Shown here in pieces: positions 32,909 to 42,911 of a stretch of DNA of 64,000 nt (position 1 is the stretch's first letter; each line of letters begins with the position of its first letter). A model generated the notes under the pieces. It saw only the letters and a list, made by a program, of their open reading frames with translations. It made no database searches and was not told where the DNA came from. Both the position numbers and the translations under genes were made by a program. The stretch comes from an uncultured Phascolarctobacterium sp. (GTDB lineage: Bacteria > Bacillota > Negativicutes > Acidaminococcales > Acidaminococcaceae): contig NZ_CAKPTG010000013.1 of assembly GCF_934190775.1 (NCBI RefSeq), positions 1 through 64,000 on the forward strand, in the 5' to 3' direction.

Positions 32909-35392
32909 TTAAGAATTGGGGAAAAAGCGCTCCAGCTGATGTCTTTTATTTTTGGCTGTCGCATCAATCTGCAGCTTAGCAAAAATTTTGTTGAGATATT
33001 GCTTAATCGTCCCCTCCGACAGCGCCAATCTTTGCGCAATCTCCCTGTTCGTATGGCGTGCTGCCGCCAGCTGTGCTATCTGCAGCTCCTGCTCCGTCAG
33101 CTCCTGCAGGCCTGCTTCAGCAAAGCGTGCGGACAAAATCTGCCCCCGGCCTGCCTCCAGCTGCTGTCCCAGTTGCAGCGCCACTGCCGCCGCTGCCGAG
33201 TATTCGCCATGCGCCTCCTGCTCCAGATAAGGACGCAACAGCGCTATGTTCTGCGCCAACGGCAGCACCAGCTTATCCGCTGCCGCCATCGCCAGCGCCT
33301 GCTTCAGCGAGGCACGGCAGCTTGTCACATCGCCTCTGCCGGCAAAGGCCGCCGCCCTTTGCACCTGCAAATACAGCAGACATAAAAAATTACTGTAGGG
33401 ACGGCATTCCTGCTCCCAGTCGGACCAGCGCACCAAAAGCTCCGTATACTGATGCTGTGCCAGCAGACACTGCGCGCTGATATAGTTGCGGCAGGGGCGC
33501 GCCGGATACAGCACAGAAGGCTGCTGTCCATTTCCGTCCGTCAGCCAACTTGGGATATATTCCTGCTTACCCAGCAGTGCATAGTAAAAGCCTGCGCACA
33601 TATCGGCCGTATTCAGCAGCATGCTCTGCTTCCATGGCTGCAGCTGCCACTGCTGGCGGCTGTAGGCCTCCGCCTTACTGCTGTAAACGCCGCGGAAAAG
33701 ATCGCGCTGCATCTCCAGAAAATCACAGCAGATAGTAATACACTCCTGCCCGTGCTTTTCCGCCTGATAATAAGCCTTCTGCAAGGGCATATCCATTTCG
33801 TCAACGCGTCCCTGCAGCAAAAGTGCTTCTGCCTCCGTCAGCTCGGCAGCACCGGCACCGTGCCAGCCGCTAAGCAGATAGTATGGTGGCATGCACTCCT
33901 GCATATCCTCCACCGTCTGCCGCAGACTGCAGCCCGTGCGCAGATACAGCCCCAGTACACTGGGCGCACCAAAGGTCCAAATGCCCTGCTTGCTGAGCGT
34001 CTGCGGAGCGCCGCTCAGCAGCTTGTAGGCGCGCCGATGATGCTCGCTCATACCGGTGATGCTGTTGAAGGCCAAAAAGCTCAGAATAACCTCCAGCTCG
34101 CCGTAATAATTATCACGTTCACGCTGGCTGAGCGCAGTATTGCGCTCCAGCGCCGTTACGTACCATTCCTTAACCTGCAGCATTTCCGGCACCATATTCA
34201 GCGAAAACATGCGGCGCATAATAATCAGCACCGCCTGCGGATACTGCCACAAGATTTCCGGTGGACATTCGCGCAGCCAGTCGAAAAGATGCTGCCTGTG
34301 CTGCGGACGCATCGACCAGTCGCGCAGCTGCTGCACTGCAGCCAGCAGGCCGTCAAAATCACGGCCGCGGTACAGCCAGTCCAGCGCTTCCTCGTACTCC
34401 TTCTGCTGTGCGTACCATTGCCCCAAACGACGGAAGTACATTTGCTGCTCAGCCTCAGCCAGCAGGCCGAAGGCATGGCGCGTTGCCTGCTTCAGCATAT
34501 GATGACAGCGCAGTCTGCCGTTGGCCAGCCTGATAATAAAGGCATTGCATTCCAACAGTCTGCTTACAGACTCCCGGCAGCTTGTGCCGTAGGCAAAGGC
34601 CACCTGCTCCGGCGTAAACTCCTCCGGCTGCCCCATAAGCAGCAGCAAGCGCTGCTGCTCCGGAGGCAGCGGCTGTAGCAGTACATCAGCAATCATTTCA
34701 TAGACACTACCTGTATCAAGACAAAAGCGCTGATACCTGTCATAGTTCAAAAAGTTAAGATAGGTAACGGAAAACCAACCCTCGCAGGCCTCATGCAAAG
34801 CATCCAGCTGCTGCGTTGTAAGCTGCAGGCCGCATCTGCTGCTGTATTCCGCCAGCTCGTCACGCTGCAACGCCAGGTCATGCTTATCTAAACAAAAAGC
34901 TCTGCGCCCCAGCTCCAGCAGACGGCTGCTGTCAAAAATCTGCCCTCTGCTGACCAGCAGCAGGTGCAGATTAGTAAAGCCGGCCTTGCTCAAGGCATAA
35001 AGAAAATCAATCGCCTCACTGCTTTCCAGCAGATGCAGGTCATCAATAAACCAGTAGACAGGCTCCTGCGGCAGTAGCTGACGAAACAGCTCCAGTACCA
35101 GCGTTCTGGCGTTGGCATCGGCAGGCAAAGACTGCTGCGTCAACGCCGCGCCCAGCTCCGTTCCCTGCCAGCTGTAGCACACTCCCTGCCAAAAGGCTTC
35201 GGCTCCGGCACCGTAAATACTCTGGCGCAGTACCTTTTTGCCGCAGCGCTCCTGCTCCTGCAAAAAGTACTGCACCGCCAGCGTTTTGCCGTAGCCCATG
35301 GGCGCAACAACCAGCGTTGTTCCCGCTGTCTGCAGCTCAGCCAATAGCTCTTTTATTCTCTTAGAATAATATAAATTATTGAGCCTTTTCAT
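32909..35392 (-). CDS. MalT-like LuxR-family transcription regulator
   Basis: An 827-aa STAND-type regulator. It has an N-terminal NTPase with Walker A APMGYGKT (30-37) and Walker B-like WFIDDLHLLE (near 115), a long helical repeat region of TPR/MalT type, and a C-terminal LuxR helix-turn-helix (ELTEQELQIAQLAAARHTNR, then LALSEGTIKQYLNKIFAKL). Such proteins bind ATP and an inducer, then activate transcription. It starts 7 bp after the 2-hydroxyacid dehydrogenase stop on the same strand, so the two are probably co-transcribed; control of that gene or of the secreted proteins downstream is a guess. The inducer is unknown. Confidence 0.88.
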   Translation of the reverse strand: MKRLNNLYYSKRIKELLAELQTAGTTLVVAPMGYGKTLAVQYFLQEQERCGKKVLRQSIYGAGAEAFWQGVCYSWQGTELGAALTQQSLPADANARTLVLELFRQLLPQEPVYWFIDDLHLLESSEAIDFLYALSKAGFTNLHLLLVSRGQIFDSSRLLELGRRAFCLDKHDLALQRDELAEYSSRCGLQLTTQQLDALHEACEGWFSVTYLNFLNYDRYQRFCLDTGSVYEMIADVLLQPLPPEQQRLLLLMGQPEEFTPEQVAFAYGTSCRESVSRLLECNAFIIRLANGRLRCHHMLKQATRHAFGLLAEAEQQMYFRRLGQWYAQQKEYEEALDWLYRGRDFDGLLAAVQQLRDWSMRPQHRQHLFDWLRECPPEILWQYPQAVLIIMRRMFSLNMVPEMLQVKEWYVTALERNTALSQRERDNYYGELEVILSFLAFNSITGMSEHHRRAYKLLSGAPQTLSKQGIWTFGAPSVLGLYLRTGCSLRQTVEDMQECMPPYYLLSGWHGAGAAELTEAEALLLQGRVDEMDMPLQKAYYQAEKHGQECITICCDFLEMQRDLFRGVYSSKAEAYSRQQWQLQPWKQSMLLNTADMCAGFYYALLGKQEYIPSWLTDGNGQQPSVLYPARPCRNYISAQCLLAQHQYTELLVRWSDWEQECRPYSNFLCLLYLQVQRAAAFAGRGDVTSCRASLKQALAMAAADKLVLPLAQNIALLRPYLEQEAHGEYSAAAAVALQLGQQLEAGRGQILSARFAEAGLQELTEQELQIAQLAAARHTNREIAQRLALSEGTIKQYLNKIFAKLQIDATAKNKRHQLERFFPNS

Positions 35393-35399
35393 AGCGTTT

Positions 35400-36353
35400 T
35401 TACTTAATTACGTTCTGCGGTGTGCCTGCCAGCCATTTTTCGATATTGGCAAAAACGATGTCAGCACGTGCAGCCAACGCTTCAGCGCTGGCGAAAGCAA
35501 CGTGCGGTGTCAGTACGGTATTCTTCGCATGGCACAAAAGATGCTCCGGTGCAATCGGCGGCTCGCCCTCAAATACATCAATGCCTGCGCCGGCAAGGCG
35601 TCCTTCGTTCAGCGCCTGCGCCAATGCCTCGCTGGCTACAACAGGACCGCGCGCAGTATTCAGCAGTACGGCAGAAGGCTTCATCTTGGCAATAGCCTCT
35701 GCATTAATCAGGCCGCGTGTTGCGTCCGTCAGCGGCACATGCAGGCTGACGAAATCGCTGTTAGCCAAAAGCTCATCCAGGCTCACAAAGCTTACACCAG
35801 CAGCCTGAAGCTCTGCCTTCGGAGTACGGCTGTAGGCCAGCACCTTACAGCCGAAGGCAGCGGCAATCTTCGCCACTCTGCTGCCAATTGCACCGGTGCC
35901 CACTACGCCGAAGGTTTTACCGAAAAGCTCAAAGCCTACCAGGCCATCCTTCGTTCCTGCCTGACGGCAGCGTGCGTCACAGGGTACGATATTGCGGATA
36001 ACACTGATAGCCAGGCCGAAGGTCAGCTCTGCAACCGCATTGGTAGAATAGCCTGCGGCGTTGCACACTAAAATTTCGCGCTCACGGCAGGCAGCCAGCG
36101 CAATATGATCTACGCCGGTAAAGGCTACAGAAAGCATTTTCAAATTGGGGCAGGCGTTGATAATATCTGCACTCAGCGGCTGATTTGCCAGCATGATAAT
36201 ATCTGCCTGCTGCACACGCGCCAGCAGCTTCGTCTGGTCGGTTTCTTTCTCAGTAAAATACACAAAATCATGACCTGCAGCCTGCAGCGGTGCTGCCAAT
36301 GCATTAATCTGCTCCATCTTTACGCCTAACGGCTCCATAACTACTATTTTCAT
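35400..36353 (-). CDS. D-isomer specific 2-hydroxyacid dehydrogenase
   Basis: A 317-aa NAD(P)-dependent oxidoreductase that interconverts 2-oxo acids and D-2-hydroxy acids. Rossmann motif GVVGTGAIGSRVAKI, then the catalytic Arg in LNTARGPVV, Glu in IDVFEGEPP and His in LTPHVAFAS. The true start is ATG 36353 behind GGAGGTG; a longer frame to 36395 lacks a ribosome site. The exact substrate (lactate, glycerate, hydroxyisocaproate or phosphoglycerate class) cannot be told from sequence alone. Genes of the LuxR regulator follow directly. Confidence 0.9.
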   Translation of the reverse strand: MKIVVMEPLGVKMEQINALAAPLQAAGHDFVYFTEKETDQTKLLARVQQADIIMLANQPLSADIINACPNLKMLSVAFTGVDHIALAACREREILVCNAAGYSTNAVAELTFGLAISVIRNIVPCDARCRQAGTKDGLVGFELFGKTFGVVGTGAIGSRVAKIAAAFGCKVLAYSRTPKAELQAAGVSFVSLDELLANSDFVSLHVPLTDATRGLINAEAIAKMKPSAVLLNTARGPVVASEALAQALNEGRLAGAGIDVFEGEPPIAPEHLLCHAKNTVLTPHVAFASAEALAARADIVFANIEKWLAGTPQNVIK

Positions 36354-36484
36354 CAAAGCACCTCCGAAAAAGTCTGTAAAATTTTTGCTTATCACTTACA
36401 TATTACTACTGTAGGCATTGATTAGCAAGGAGGAAAATTTCAGGGCCTGCGTATGCCTTCATGAGTATTTGCATTCGCAAATAC

Positions 36485-36514
36485 AAAAAAGCCGTTCTTC
36501 TTTCGAAGAACGGC
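36485..36514 (-). terminator. Terminator after tRNA-Lys
   Basis: On the minus strand GCCGTTCTTC and GAAGAACGGC (loop GAAA) followed by TTTTTT. It lies about ten bases past the tRNA 3' end. Confidence 0.85.
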
Positions 36515-36524
36515 ATATTTTCGT

Positions 36525-36600
36525 TGGTGATCCACCCGAGACTCGAACTCGGGACACCCTGATTAAAAGTCAGGTGCTCTACCAACTGAGCTAGTGAATC
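36525..36600 (-). tRNA. tRNA-Lys (anticodon TTT)
   Basis: A 76-nt cloverleaf on the minus strand starting GATTCAC and ending GTGGATCACCA. The acceptor stem pairs over seven positions, the D arm has AGCTCAGTTGGTAGAGC, the anticodon stem/loop is CTGACTTTTAATCAG with anticodon TTT, and the T arm carries GTTCGAG. The CCA end is encoded. Confidence 0.95.
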
Positions 36601-36629
36601 ATTTGTTACCATAAATCAGCAACATTAAT

Positions 36630-36658
36630 AGTATACAGACTAACACAAGGAAAGTCAA
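36630..36658 (-). promoter_or_regulatory. Promoter of tRNA-Lys
   Basis: On the minus strand TTGACT (36653-36658), a 17-bp spacer and TATACT (36630-36635), about 30 bp upstream of the tRNA. Confidence 0.75.
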
Positions 36659-36702
36659 GTACTTTTTTAAAATATTTTTGCTGTTTTTTCAGCAGCCTAA
36701 GC

Positions 36703-37992
36703 TTACAGCAGCTCTTTCAGAACGATGGTCTGCTCGCGATTAGGACCAACGGAGATAATACCCAGCTCAACACCGGATACCTCGCTGATCTTAGCCAGAT
36801 ATTTCTTAGCATTTTCCGGCAGCTCGTCATAGTTGCGGATACCGCTGATATCGGTCATCCAACCGTCGAACTCTTCGAAAATCGGCTCAACCTTAGCCAG
36901 AACGTTCAGGCTTGCAGGAATGCGTTTGAGAACCTCATCGCCAATCTTGTAGCCAACGCACATTTTAATCTTCGGCATATTGTCAAGGATATCCAGACGG
37001 GTAATTGCCAGATAATCCAGGCTGTTCAGGCGTGCGCTGTAACGCAGCATGAAAGCATCCAGCCAGCCGCAACGACGCGGACGACCAGTTACAGTGCCGT
37101 ATTCATGGCCGGTTTCGCGGATTTGGTTGCCAGGGCCGTCGGTATCCAGCAGCTCGGTGATGAAGGGACCTTCACCAACGCGGGTGGTATAAGCCTTAAC
37201 TACGCCGACAACATGGTCGATGAAGCGAGGACCTACGCCACTGCCGGTGCAGGCATTACCTGCAGTCGGGTTGGAGCTGGTAACATACGGATAGGTACCA
37301 TGGTCGATATCGAGGAAGGTAGCCTGTGCGCCTTCAAACAGAACGTTTTTGCCTGCTGCAAACAGCTCGTCCATAACAACGCCAGTATCAGCAACATAAG
37401 GACGCAGCTCTTCAGCATAAGCCAGGTATTCCTTCAGTACAGTATCATAATCAAACGGTTCAGCACCATAGATTTTGGTGATGATCGCATTTTTAGCTTC
37501 CAGGTTAACCTTCAGCTTATCAGCGAAGGTTTCGGGCTCCATCAGATCGCAGATACGGATGCCTACACGAGCAACCTTATCCATGTAGCAGGGGCCGATG
37601 CCGCCTTTGGTGGTGCCGATTTTGTGATTGCCCAATGCTTCCTCCTGCAGCTCATCAAGACGTTGATGATACGGCAGAACAACGTGTGCACGGTCAGAGA
37701 TAACCAGATTGCTGCAATCAATGCCCTTTTCCTTCATGCCGGCGATTTCAGCCAGCACAACGCCGGGGTTGATTACAACGCCGTTGCCCAGAACGTTAGT
37801 CTTATCATTGAACAATACGCCGGAGGGCAGCAGACGCAGCTTATAATTAACATCATTAACTACAACAGTATGGCCTGCATTGGAGCCGCCACTGTAACGA
37901 ACTACAGCATCAGCCTTTTGCGCCAAATAGTCAACAATTTTACCTTTACCTTCATCGCCCCATTGGGCGCCTAAAACTACAACAGATGACAT
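36703..37992 (-). CDS. purA: Adenylosuccinate synthetase
   Basis: Joins IMP and aspartate using GTP to form adenylosuccinate, the first committed step to AMP. It has the usual length (429 aa) and the family blocks QWGDEGKGK (residues 10-18), SGGSNAGHTV, the GTTKGGIGP segment and TTRVGEGPF. The purB gene lies 22 bp upstream on the same strand, so the two AMP-forming steps are a purB-purA operon. Confidence 0.97.
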   Translation of the reverse strand: MSSVVVLGAQWGDEGKGKIVDYLAQKADAVVRYSGGSNAGHTVVVNDVNYKLRLLPSGVLFNDKTNVLGNGVVINPGVVLAEIAGMKEKGIDCSNLVISDRAHVVLPYHQRLDELQEEALGNHKIGTTKGGIGPCYMDKVARVGIRICDLMEPETFADKLKVNLEAKNAIITKIYGAEPFDYDTVLKEYLAYAEELRPYVADTGVVMDELFAAGKNVLFEGAQATFLDIDHGTYPYVTSSNPTAGNACTGSGVGPRFIDHVVGVVKAYTTRVGEGPFITELLDTDGPGNQIRETGHEYGTVTGRPRRCGWLDAFMLRYSARLNSLDYLAITRLDILDNMPKIKMCVGYKIGDEVLKRIPASLNVLAKVEPIFEEFDGWMTDISGIRNYDELPENAKKYLAKISEVSGVELGIISVGPNREQTIVLKELL

Positions 37993-38014
37993 TAGCAGTC
38001 ACTCCTTATCAAAA

Positions 38015-39307
38015 TTATAAACCAAATCTGGCAAAAATTTCATCAACGTGGCGCAGCATCGGTTTCGGATCGAAGCAATGCTCAACCTCTTCGTCTGTCA
38101 GATATTTCTTGATATCCGGATCAGCTTCAACGTTGGTCTTGAAGTCAGCGCCTTGCAGCCAACGTGCCATAGCGTTGCGTTGTACCCATTTGTAAGCGTC
38201 CTCACGCAGTACGCCTTTGGTAACCAGAGCAATCAGCAGGTTTTGGCTGAAGATCAGACCGCCGGTTTTGTTCATATTGGCAATCATTGCATCAGGATAT
38301 ACCAGCAGCTTGTCGATGATGTTGGAGAATTTACGCAGCATATGATCCAGAGCAATAGTTGCGTCCGGCAGAATAACGCGTTCTACGGAAGAATGGGAGA
38401 TATCGCGTTCATGCCACAGGGTTACATCTTCCAGAGCTGCTACTGCATAGCCGCGCAGCAGGCGAGCCATACCGGAAACCTTTTCGCAGGTGATAGGATT
38501 ACGTTTATGAGGCATAGCGGAAGAACCCTTTTGGCCAGGTGCAAAATATTCTTCAGCTTCACGGATATCAGTACGTTGCAGGTTGCGGATTTCGGTAGCC
38601 ATCTTATCCAGAGAGGAACCGATGATTGCCAGAGTAGTCATGAAATGTGCATGACGGTCACGTTGGATAACCTGGGTTGCCAAGCGTACCGGAGTGAGCT
38701 CCAGCTTTTCGCAGACATATTTTTCTACAAACGGATCGATGTTGGAATAGGTACCTACTGCACCGGACAGCTTGCCTACTGCCATCATTTCACGCGCTTG
38801 TTTCAAACGTTCAATATTACGCTCGATTTCAGCGGACCACAGCAGGAACTTCATGCCGAAGGTCATCGGTTCTGCGTGGATGCCGTGGGTACGGCCGATC
38901 ATAACAGTATATTTGAATTCAGCAGCACGACGGCGCAGAATTTCGTGGAAGTTTACCAGATGACGCATAATCAGGTCTGCGGATTGTACGGTCATGTAGC
39001 ACAGTGCAGTATCCTTTACGTCACTGGAGGTCAGGCCTTTATGAATGTATTTGGACGCATCGCCAACATATTCAGCCACATTAGTCAGGAAAGCAATAAC
39101 ATCATGGTTGGTAACTGCTTCAATTTCCTTAATGCGGTCCAGACGGAAGTCAGCCTTCGTCTGAATATCCTTCAGCGCTTCGTCAGGCACAATGCCCAGT
39201 TTGTTCATAGCCTCGCAAGCCAGAATTTCTACCTTCAGCATGGTACGGAATTCGTTTTCGAGTGTCCAGATATTACCCATTTCAGGATGAGTATAACGAT
39301 CAATCAT
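38015..39307 (-). CDS. purB: Adenylosuccinate lyase
   Basis: Cleaves adenylosuccinate and SAICAR, releasing fumarate. It is 430 aa with the superfamily signature SSAMPHKRNPI near residue 263, the TSSDVKDTALC block and GRTHG-type segments (IGRTHGIHAEP). It is the first gene of the purB-purA pair. The start follows GGGAGGC. Confidence 0.97.
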   Translation of the reverse strand: MIDRYTHPEMGNIWTLENEFRTMLKVEILACEAMNKLGIVPDEALKDIQTKADFRLDRIKEIEAVTNHDVIAFLTNVAEYVGDASKYIHKGLTSSDVKDTALCYMTVQSADLIMRHLVNFHEILRRRAAEFKYTVMIGRTHGIHAEPMTFGMKFLLWSAEIERNIERLKQAREMMAVGKLSGAVGTYSNIDPFVEKYVCEKLELTPVRLATQVIQRDRHAHFMTTLAIIGSSLDKMATEIRNLQRTDIREAEEYFAPGQKGSSAMPHKRNPITCEKVSGMARLLRGYAVAALEDVTLWHERDISHSSVERVILPDATIALDHMLRKFSNIIDKLLVYPDAMIANMNKTGGLIFSQNLLIALVTKGVLREDAYKWVQRNAMARWLQGADFKTNVEADPDIKKYLTDEEVEHCFDPKPMLRHVDEIFARFGL

Positions 39308-39477
39308 TTTTGTATGCCTCCCAAGACAATTTTATTCATGAAAAAACATCTGAATGCCCATGATTTAGCTTCAGATTCTTCATTACAATTTGATGCATAA
39401 ATATCATATCATTTTCCGCGTCTTATCGCAAGCTTTATGAACATTTTTTGTTGATTTTAGGTAAAATATTCGGTTTT

Positions 39478-40833
39478 TTACGCTTCGCGTTTCGTAAAGC
39501 CCACAAATTTGGTGAACTGCTTCTGGAAAAACAGATTAACAGTATCTACAGGACCATTACGATGCTTAGCAATAATCAACTCAGTATGCTTGTTTTCCGT
39601 ATCCGGATTGTAGTAATCCTCGCGGTACAAAAATGCTACGATATCAGCATCCTGCTCCAAAGAACCGGATTCACGCAGGTCACTGAGCATGGGGCGTTTA
39701 ACCTGACGTGATTCTACACTACGACTCAGCTGTGACAGCGCCAGCACCGGCACATCCAGCTCACGCGCCAACGCCTTCAGCGAACGGGAAATTTCCGAAA
39801 CCTCCTGCTGACGATCACCGGAATTATTACGCTTGCCGCTGCCCTGCATCAGCTGCAGGTAATCGACAACAATCAGGTCCAGGCCATGCTCTGCCTTCAG
39901 GCGGCGTGCACGACTGCGCATATCCATCGCCGTAATGCCTGCTGTATCATCAATATAAATTTTGGCACGGCTCATCGTATCGCAGGCGTCCCACAGATGC
40001 GTCCAGTCCTCGTCATGCATCTCGCCTACGCGCAAGCGCTGGCTGTCGATGCCGGCTTCGGCACACAGCATACGGTTTACCAGCTGCTCCTTGCTCATTT
40101 CCAAACTGAAGAAGGCTACACTGCGCGGCTCGCCGCCGATAGCCTTATGCGCACGCAGTGCCACATTTTGCACAATGTTCAGTGCCAGCGCAGTTTTACC
40201 CATGGAAGGACGCGCTGCCAGAATAATAAAATCTGAAGGCTGCAGGCCGCTCGTCAGCTTGTCCAAATCGGCAAAGCCTGACGGCAGGCCGGTAAGACCG
40301 CCCTTGTTCTGCAGCAGGCTTTCAATGCTCTGCACGCTGTCCATCAAAATATCATTAATCGCTGTAAAATCATTCTTTTTCTTGCGGTTGGAAATCTCCA
40401 GAATACGGCTTTCCGCAGTATCCAGCAGCGTACCGACATCATCGTTAGCCTCATAGCCCATAGCCGCAATTTCGGTAGAAACACGCACAAGCTGGCGCAG
40501 AACCGACTTTTCAGCAACAATCTCCGCATGGTACTTAACGTTAGCCGCCGTCAGCACAACATTCGCCAGACTGGTGATGTAGGCAATGCCGCCGATATCC
40601 TCCAGCTTATTGTCACACTTGAGGATTTCTGTCACAGTAACCATATCTACTGCTTCATTCTTATTATAAAGCTCCAGCATAGCGCTAAAAATAACGCGAT
40701 GCGCCTCGCGGTAAAAGTCATCTGCCGACAGCAATTCCGTCGCCTTGGCGATAGCCTCTTTATCAATCAGCATAGCACCGAGCACAGCCTGCTCGGCTTC
40801 TATATTTTGTGGTGGTACTCTTTCTTCAATCAC
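39478..40833 (-). CDS. dnaB: Replicative DNA helicase DnaB
   Basis: A hexameric 5'-3' helicase of the replication fork, 451 aa. The N-terminal domain begins PPQNIEAEQAVLGAML; the RecA-like domain has Walker A ARPSMGKTAL (about 210) and Walker B-like LDLIVVDYLQLM, and ends with YREDYYNPD and AKHRNGPVDTV. No intein or insertion is present. It lies upstream of purB with 170 bp between them. Confidence 0.97.
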   Translation of the reverse strand: MIEERVPPQNIEAEQAVLGAMLIDKEAIAKATELLSADDFYREAHRVIFSAMLELYNKNEAVDMVTVTEILKCDNKLEDIGGIAYITSLANVVLTAANVKYHAEIVAEKSVLRQLVRVSTEIAAMGYEANDDVGTLLDTAESRILEISNRKKKNDFTAINDILMDSVQSIESLLQNKGGLTGLPSGFADLDKLTSGLQPSDFIILAARPSMGKTALALNIVQNVALRAHKAIGGEPRSVAFFSLEMSKEQLVNRMLCAEAGIDSQRLRVGEMHDEDWTHLWDACDTMSRAKIYIDDTAGITAMDMRSRARRLKAEHGLDLIVVDYLQLMQGSGKRNNSGDRQQEVSEISRSLKALARELDVPVLALSQLSRSVESRQVKRPMLSDLRESGSLEQDADIVAFLYREDYYNPDTENKHTELIIAKHRNGPVDTVNLFFQKQFTKFVGFTKREA

Positions 40834-40939
40834 TCGCTTCTACCTCCTCTTCTCTCTACCACTATTTATTATACAATACGGCAGTTCTTTTTACTACTGA
40901 GGTCAGCTTTTTTTATCTGCCTGACATTGGCCCTAGGGC

Positions 40940-40985
40940 AAAAAAACAACCTCCCGCAAGCAAAATAGCCTAAGGGAGATTGTTC
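40940..40985 (-). terminator. Terminator after the YigZ gene
   Basis: On the minus strand AACAATCTCCC pairs with GGGAGGTTGTT and is followed by TTTTT. It lies about 25 bp past the YigZ stop. Confidence 0.75.
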
Positions 40986-41008
40986 GTATAATTTTTTCCT
41001 ATTGCAAG

Positions 41009-41626
41009 CTACAGCGCCACCTCAGCGAACTCTGTGCCCTCCTGCTCCAGCTCTATCTTCTGATTCAGGTTTTCGGTCAGCCAGGCCTCTGCCTCTGCCT
41101 TTTGCTCAGCGCGCATTTTCAAAATCACCTTGGCGCGCAGGTCATACTGCACATCAGCAATTTCAAACAGCTGCTGCTGATAAAGCACGTTCAGAATGCG
41201 GCCGACATTGTTTACATCATATAAAAAGCTGTAATAGCCCAGCAAAATCTTCTGCGCCAGGCCTGCTTCCTTAACTGCGCCTGCCACGCTGCCGCTGTAA
41301 GCACGCACAAGTCCGCCTGCGCCCAGCTTAATGCCGCCGAAATAACGTGTCACCACGGCTGCTGTTTCCGTCAGCCCGTTTTTGCGCAGTACCTCCAGCA
41401 TGGGAATACCGGCAGTACCGCTAGGCTCGCCATCATCACTGGAGCGCTGTGCCATATCGTCTACAATATAGGCGGAGCAGTTGTGCGTTGCGTCCCAGAA
41501 TTCCTTCTTTACTGCCTTAATAAACTCCTGCGCCTCCTCCTCACTGTGAACCTTTTTCAGCGAGCAGATGAAACGCGATTTTTCAATCACAATTTCTTTG
41601 CGGTAATCTCTGCTTATAGTATACAA
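41009..41626 (-). CDS. YigZ/IMPACT family protein
   Basis: A protein of about 205 aa with the YigZ/UPF0029 N-terminal domain (KSRFICSLK, DDGEPSGTAGIPMLEVL, TRYFGGIKLGAGGLVRAY) and a C-terminal domain of DUF1949 type. The family is linked to nucleotide or translation-factor binding in various organisms; its bacterial role is unsettled. The best start is TTG 41626, seven bases after GGAGGT; the frame begins at ATG 41656 but that ATG has no ribosome site. Confidence 0.88.
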   Translation of the reverse strand: MYTISRDYRKEIVIEKSRFICSLKKVHSEEEAQEFIKAVKKEFWDATHNCSAYIVDDMAQRSSDDGEPSGTAGIPMLEVLRKNGLTETAAVVTRYFGGIKLGAGGLVRAYSGSVAGAVKEAGLAQKILLGYYSFLYDVNNVGRILNVLYQQQLFEIADVQYDLRAKVILKMRAEQKAEAEAWLTENLNQKIELEQEGTEFAEVAL

Positions 41627-41838
41627 GTAGCGTACCTCCGTCCGTAATTTTCGCAATTTATATTAACATTATAACACATTTTGACCATTTATAAAAATTT
41701 TTACCATTTTTTACAGCCAACCCTTTATTTCCTGTTCCATCTTTGTTATAATAATGGACATTCACAGATAAAGGAGAGAGCATTGATGCTACTCTCTAAA
41801 ATTATTATTTTTTATTAAGGGAAAGAGGTAATTTCATA

Positions 41839-42840
41839 ATGAAACAATTTTGTGCTTTAATCGGCAAATTCTTTGGCATCATCGCCATCGTTTTTCTGGT
41901 TCTCGGCCTGACTATGCCGCAGAACTTTTTGTGGGTATTAGGCAAGGTGCACGGCATCAGCGTCCTGAGCTGTATGCTCGGTATCGTAATGTTCGGCATG
42001 GGCACCACGCTGAACCTGAAGGATTTTGCGCTGGTACTCAAACGCCCGCTTGATATTATCATCGGCTGCTGCGCTCAGTATTTCGTAATGCCTTTTCTGG
42101 CATACCTGCTGTCCGTTGCCTTCAATCTGGATCCGGCACTGACCACCGGCGTTGTACTGGTAGGCACCTGCCCCGGCGGTACCTCCTCCAACGTAATCAC
42201 CTTTATGTCCAAGGGTGACGTTGCACTTTCTGTAACCATGACCAGTGTTTCCACTGTACTTTCTCCTATTCTTACTCCGTTCATCACCTACATGATTATC
42301 GGTGAAAAGATTAACTTTGACCCGGTCGGTATGTTCTGGAGTATCGTACAAATCGTTATCCTGCCTATCTGCTTAGGCCTGGCTGTTAAATCCTTCCTGC
42401 CCAAGCTTGCTGAAGCAGCAACCGACTATCTGCCGGCTGTATCCTCCATTGCAATTTCTCTGATTATCGCAGGTGTTATCGGCGCCAGCCGCGACCTGAT
42501 TCTGAAGGCTCCCGGCCTGATTCTGCTGGTAGTTATTCTGCATAACTGCTGCGGTTACGCTCTTGGCTTTGCCATCGCCCGCTTCACCGGCCTCAGCTGG
42601 AAAAAGGCTGTTGCGCTGTCCATCGAAGTTGGTATGCAGAACTCCGGTCTGGCAACCGGCCTGGCAAAAGCACACTTCGCTGCTCTGCCTGCCGCAACCG
42701 TTCCCGGTGCAGTCTTCTCCGCATGGCACAATATTTCCGGTGCTCTGCTGGCATGGGCTTATCAAAACTACCTGAATCCGAAATTTGACCCGGATTACGC
42801 TAAGGAAGAAGCTGTAGAAGCAGAGGCTGCTAAGGCTTAA
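41839..42840 (+). CDS. BASS-family (bile acid:sodium symporter-like) transporter
   Basis: A 333-aa membrane protein with about ten helices of the BASS/SBF fold. Diagnostic segments are GTCPGGTSSNVITFMSKGD (Na+/substrate crossover) near residue 112 and EVGMQNSGLA in the second half. Bacterial members move organic anions such as pantoate or pyruvate-like acids; the substrate is unresolved. The ORF starts 19 bp after GGGAAAGAGG-like sequence. It converges on the nitrogenase-like operon with a shared terminator between them. Confidence 0.88.
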   Translation: MKQFCALIGKFFGIIAIVFLVLGLTMPQNFLWVLGKVHGISVLSCMLGIVMFGMGTTLNLKDFALVLKRPLDIIIGCCAQYFVMPFLAYLLSVAFNLDPALTTGVVLVGTCPGGTSSNVITFMSKGDVALSVTMTSVSTVLSPILTPFITYMIIGEKINFDPVGMFWSIVQIVILPICLGLAVKSFLPKLAEAATDYLPAVSSIAISLIIAGVIGASRDLILKAPGLILLVVILHNCCGYALGFAIARFTGLSWKKAVALSIEVGMQNSGLATGLAKAHFAALPAATVPGAVFSAWHNISGALLAWAYQNYLNPKFDPDYAKEEAVEAEAAKA

Positions 42841-42865
42841 AAAATAAATTTGGTTGAAAATACTA

Positions 42866-42898
42866 ATCCCCTTGAGATTGAAACTCAAGGGGATTTTT
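42866..42898. terminator. Bidirectional terminator between BASS transporter and the nitrogenase-like operon
   Basis: Arms ATCCCCTTGAG and CTCAAGGGGAT around ATTGAAA, followed by TTTT on the plus strand and an A run on the other side. It ends the BASS gene and probably the operon that converges on it. Confidence 0.85.
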
Positions 42899-42911
42899 GT
42901 ATGCCAAAAAC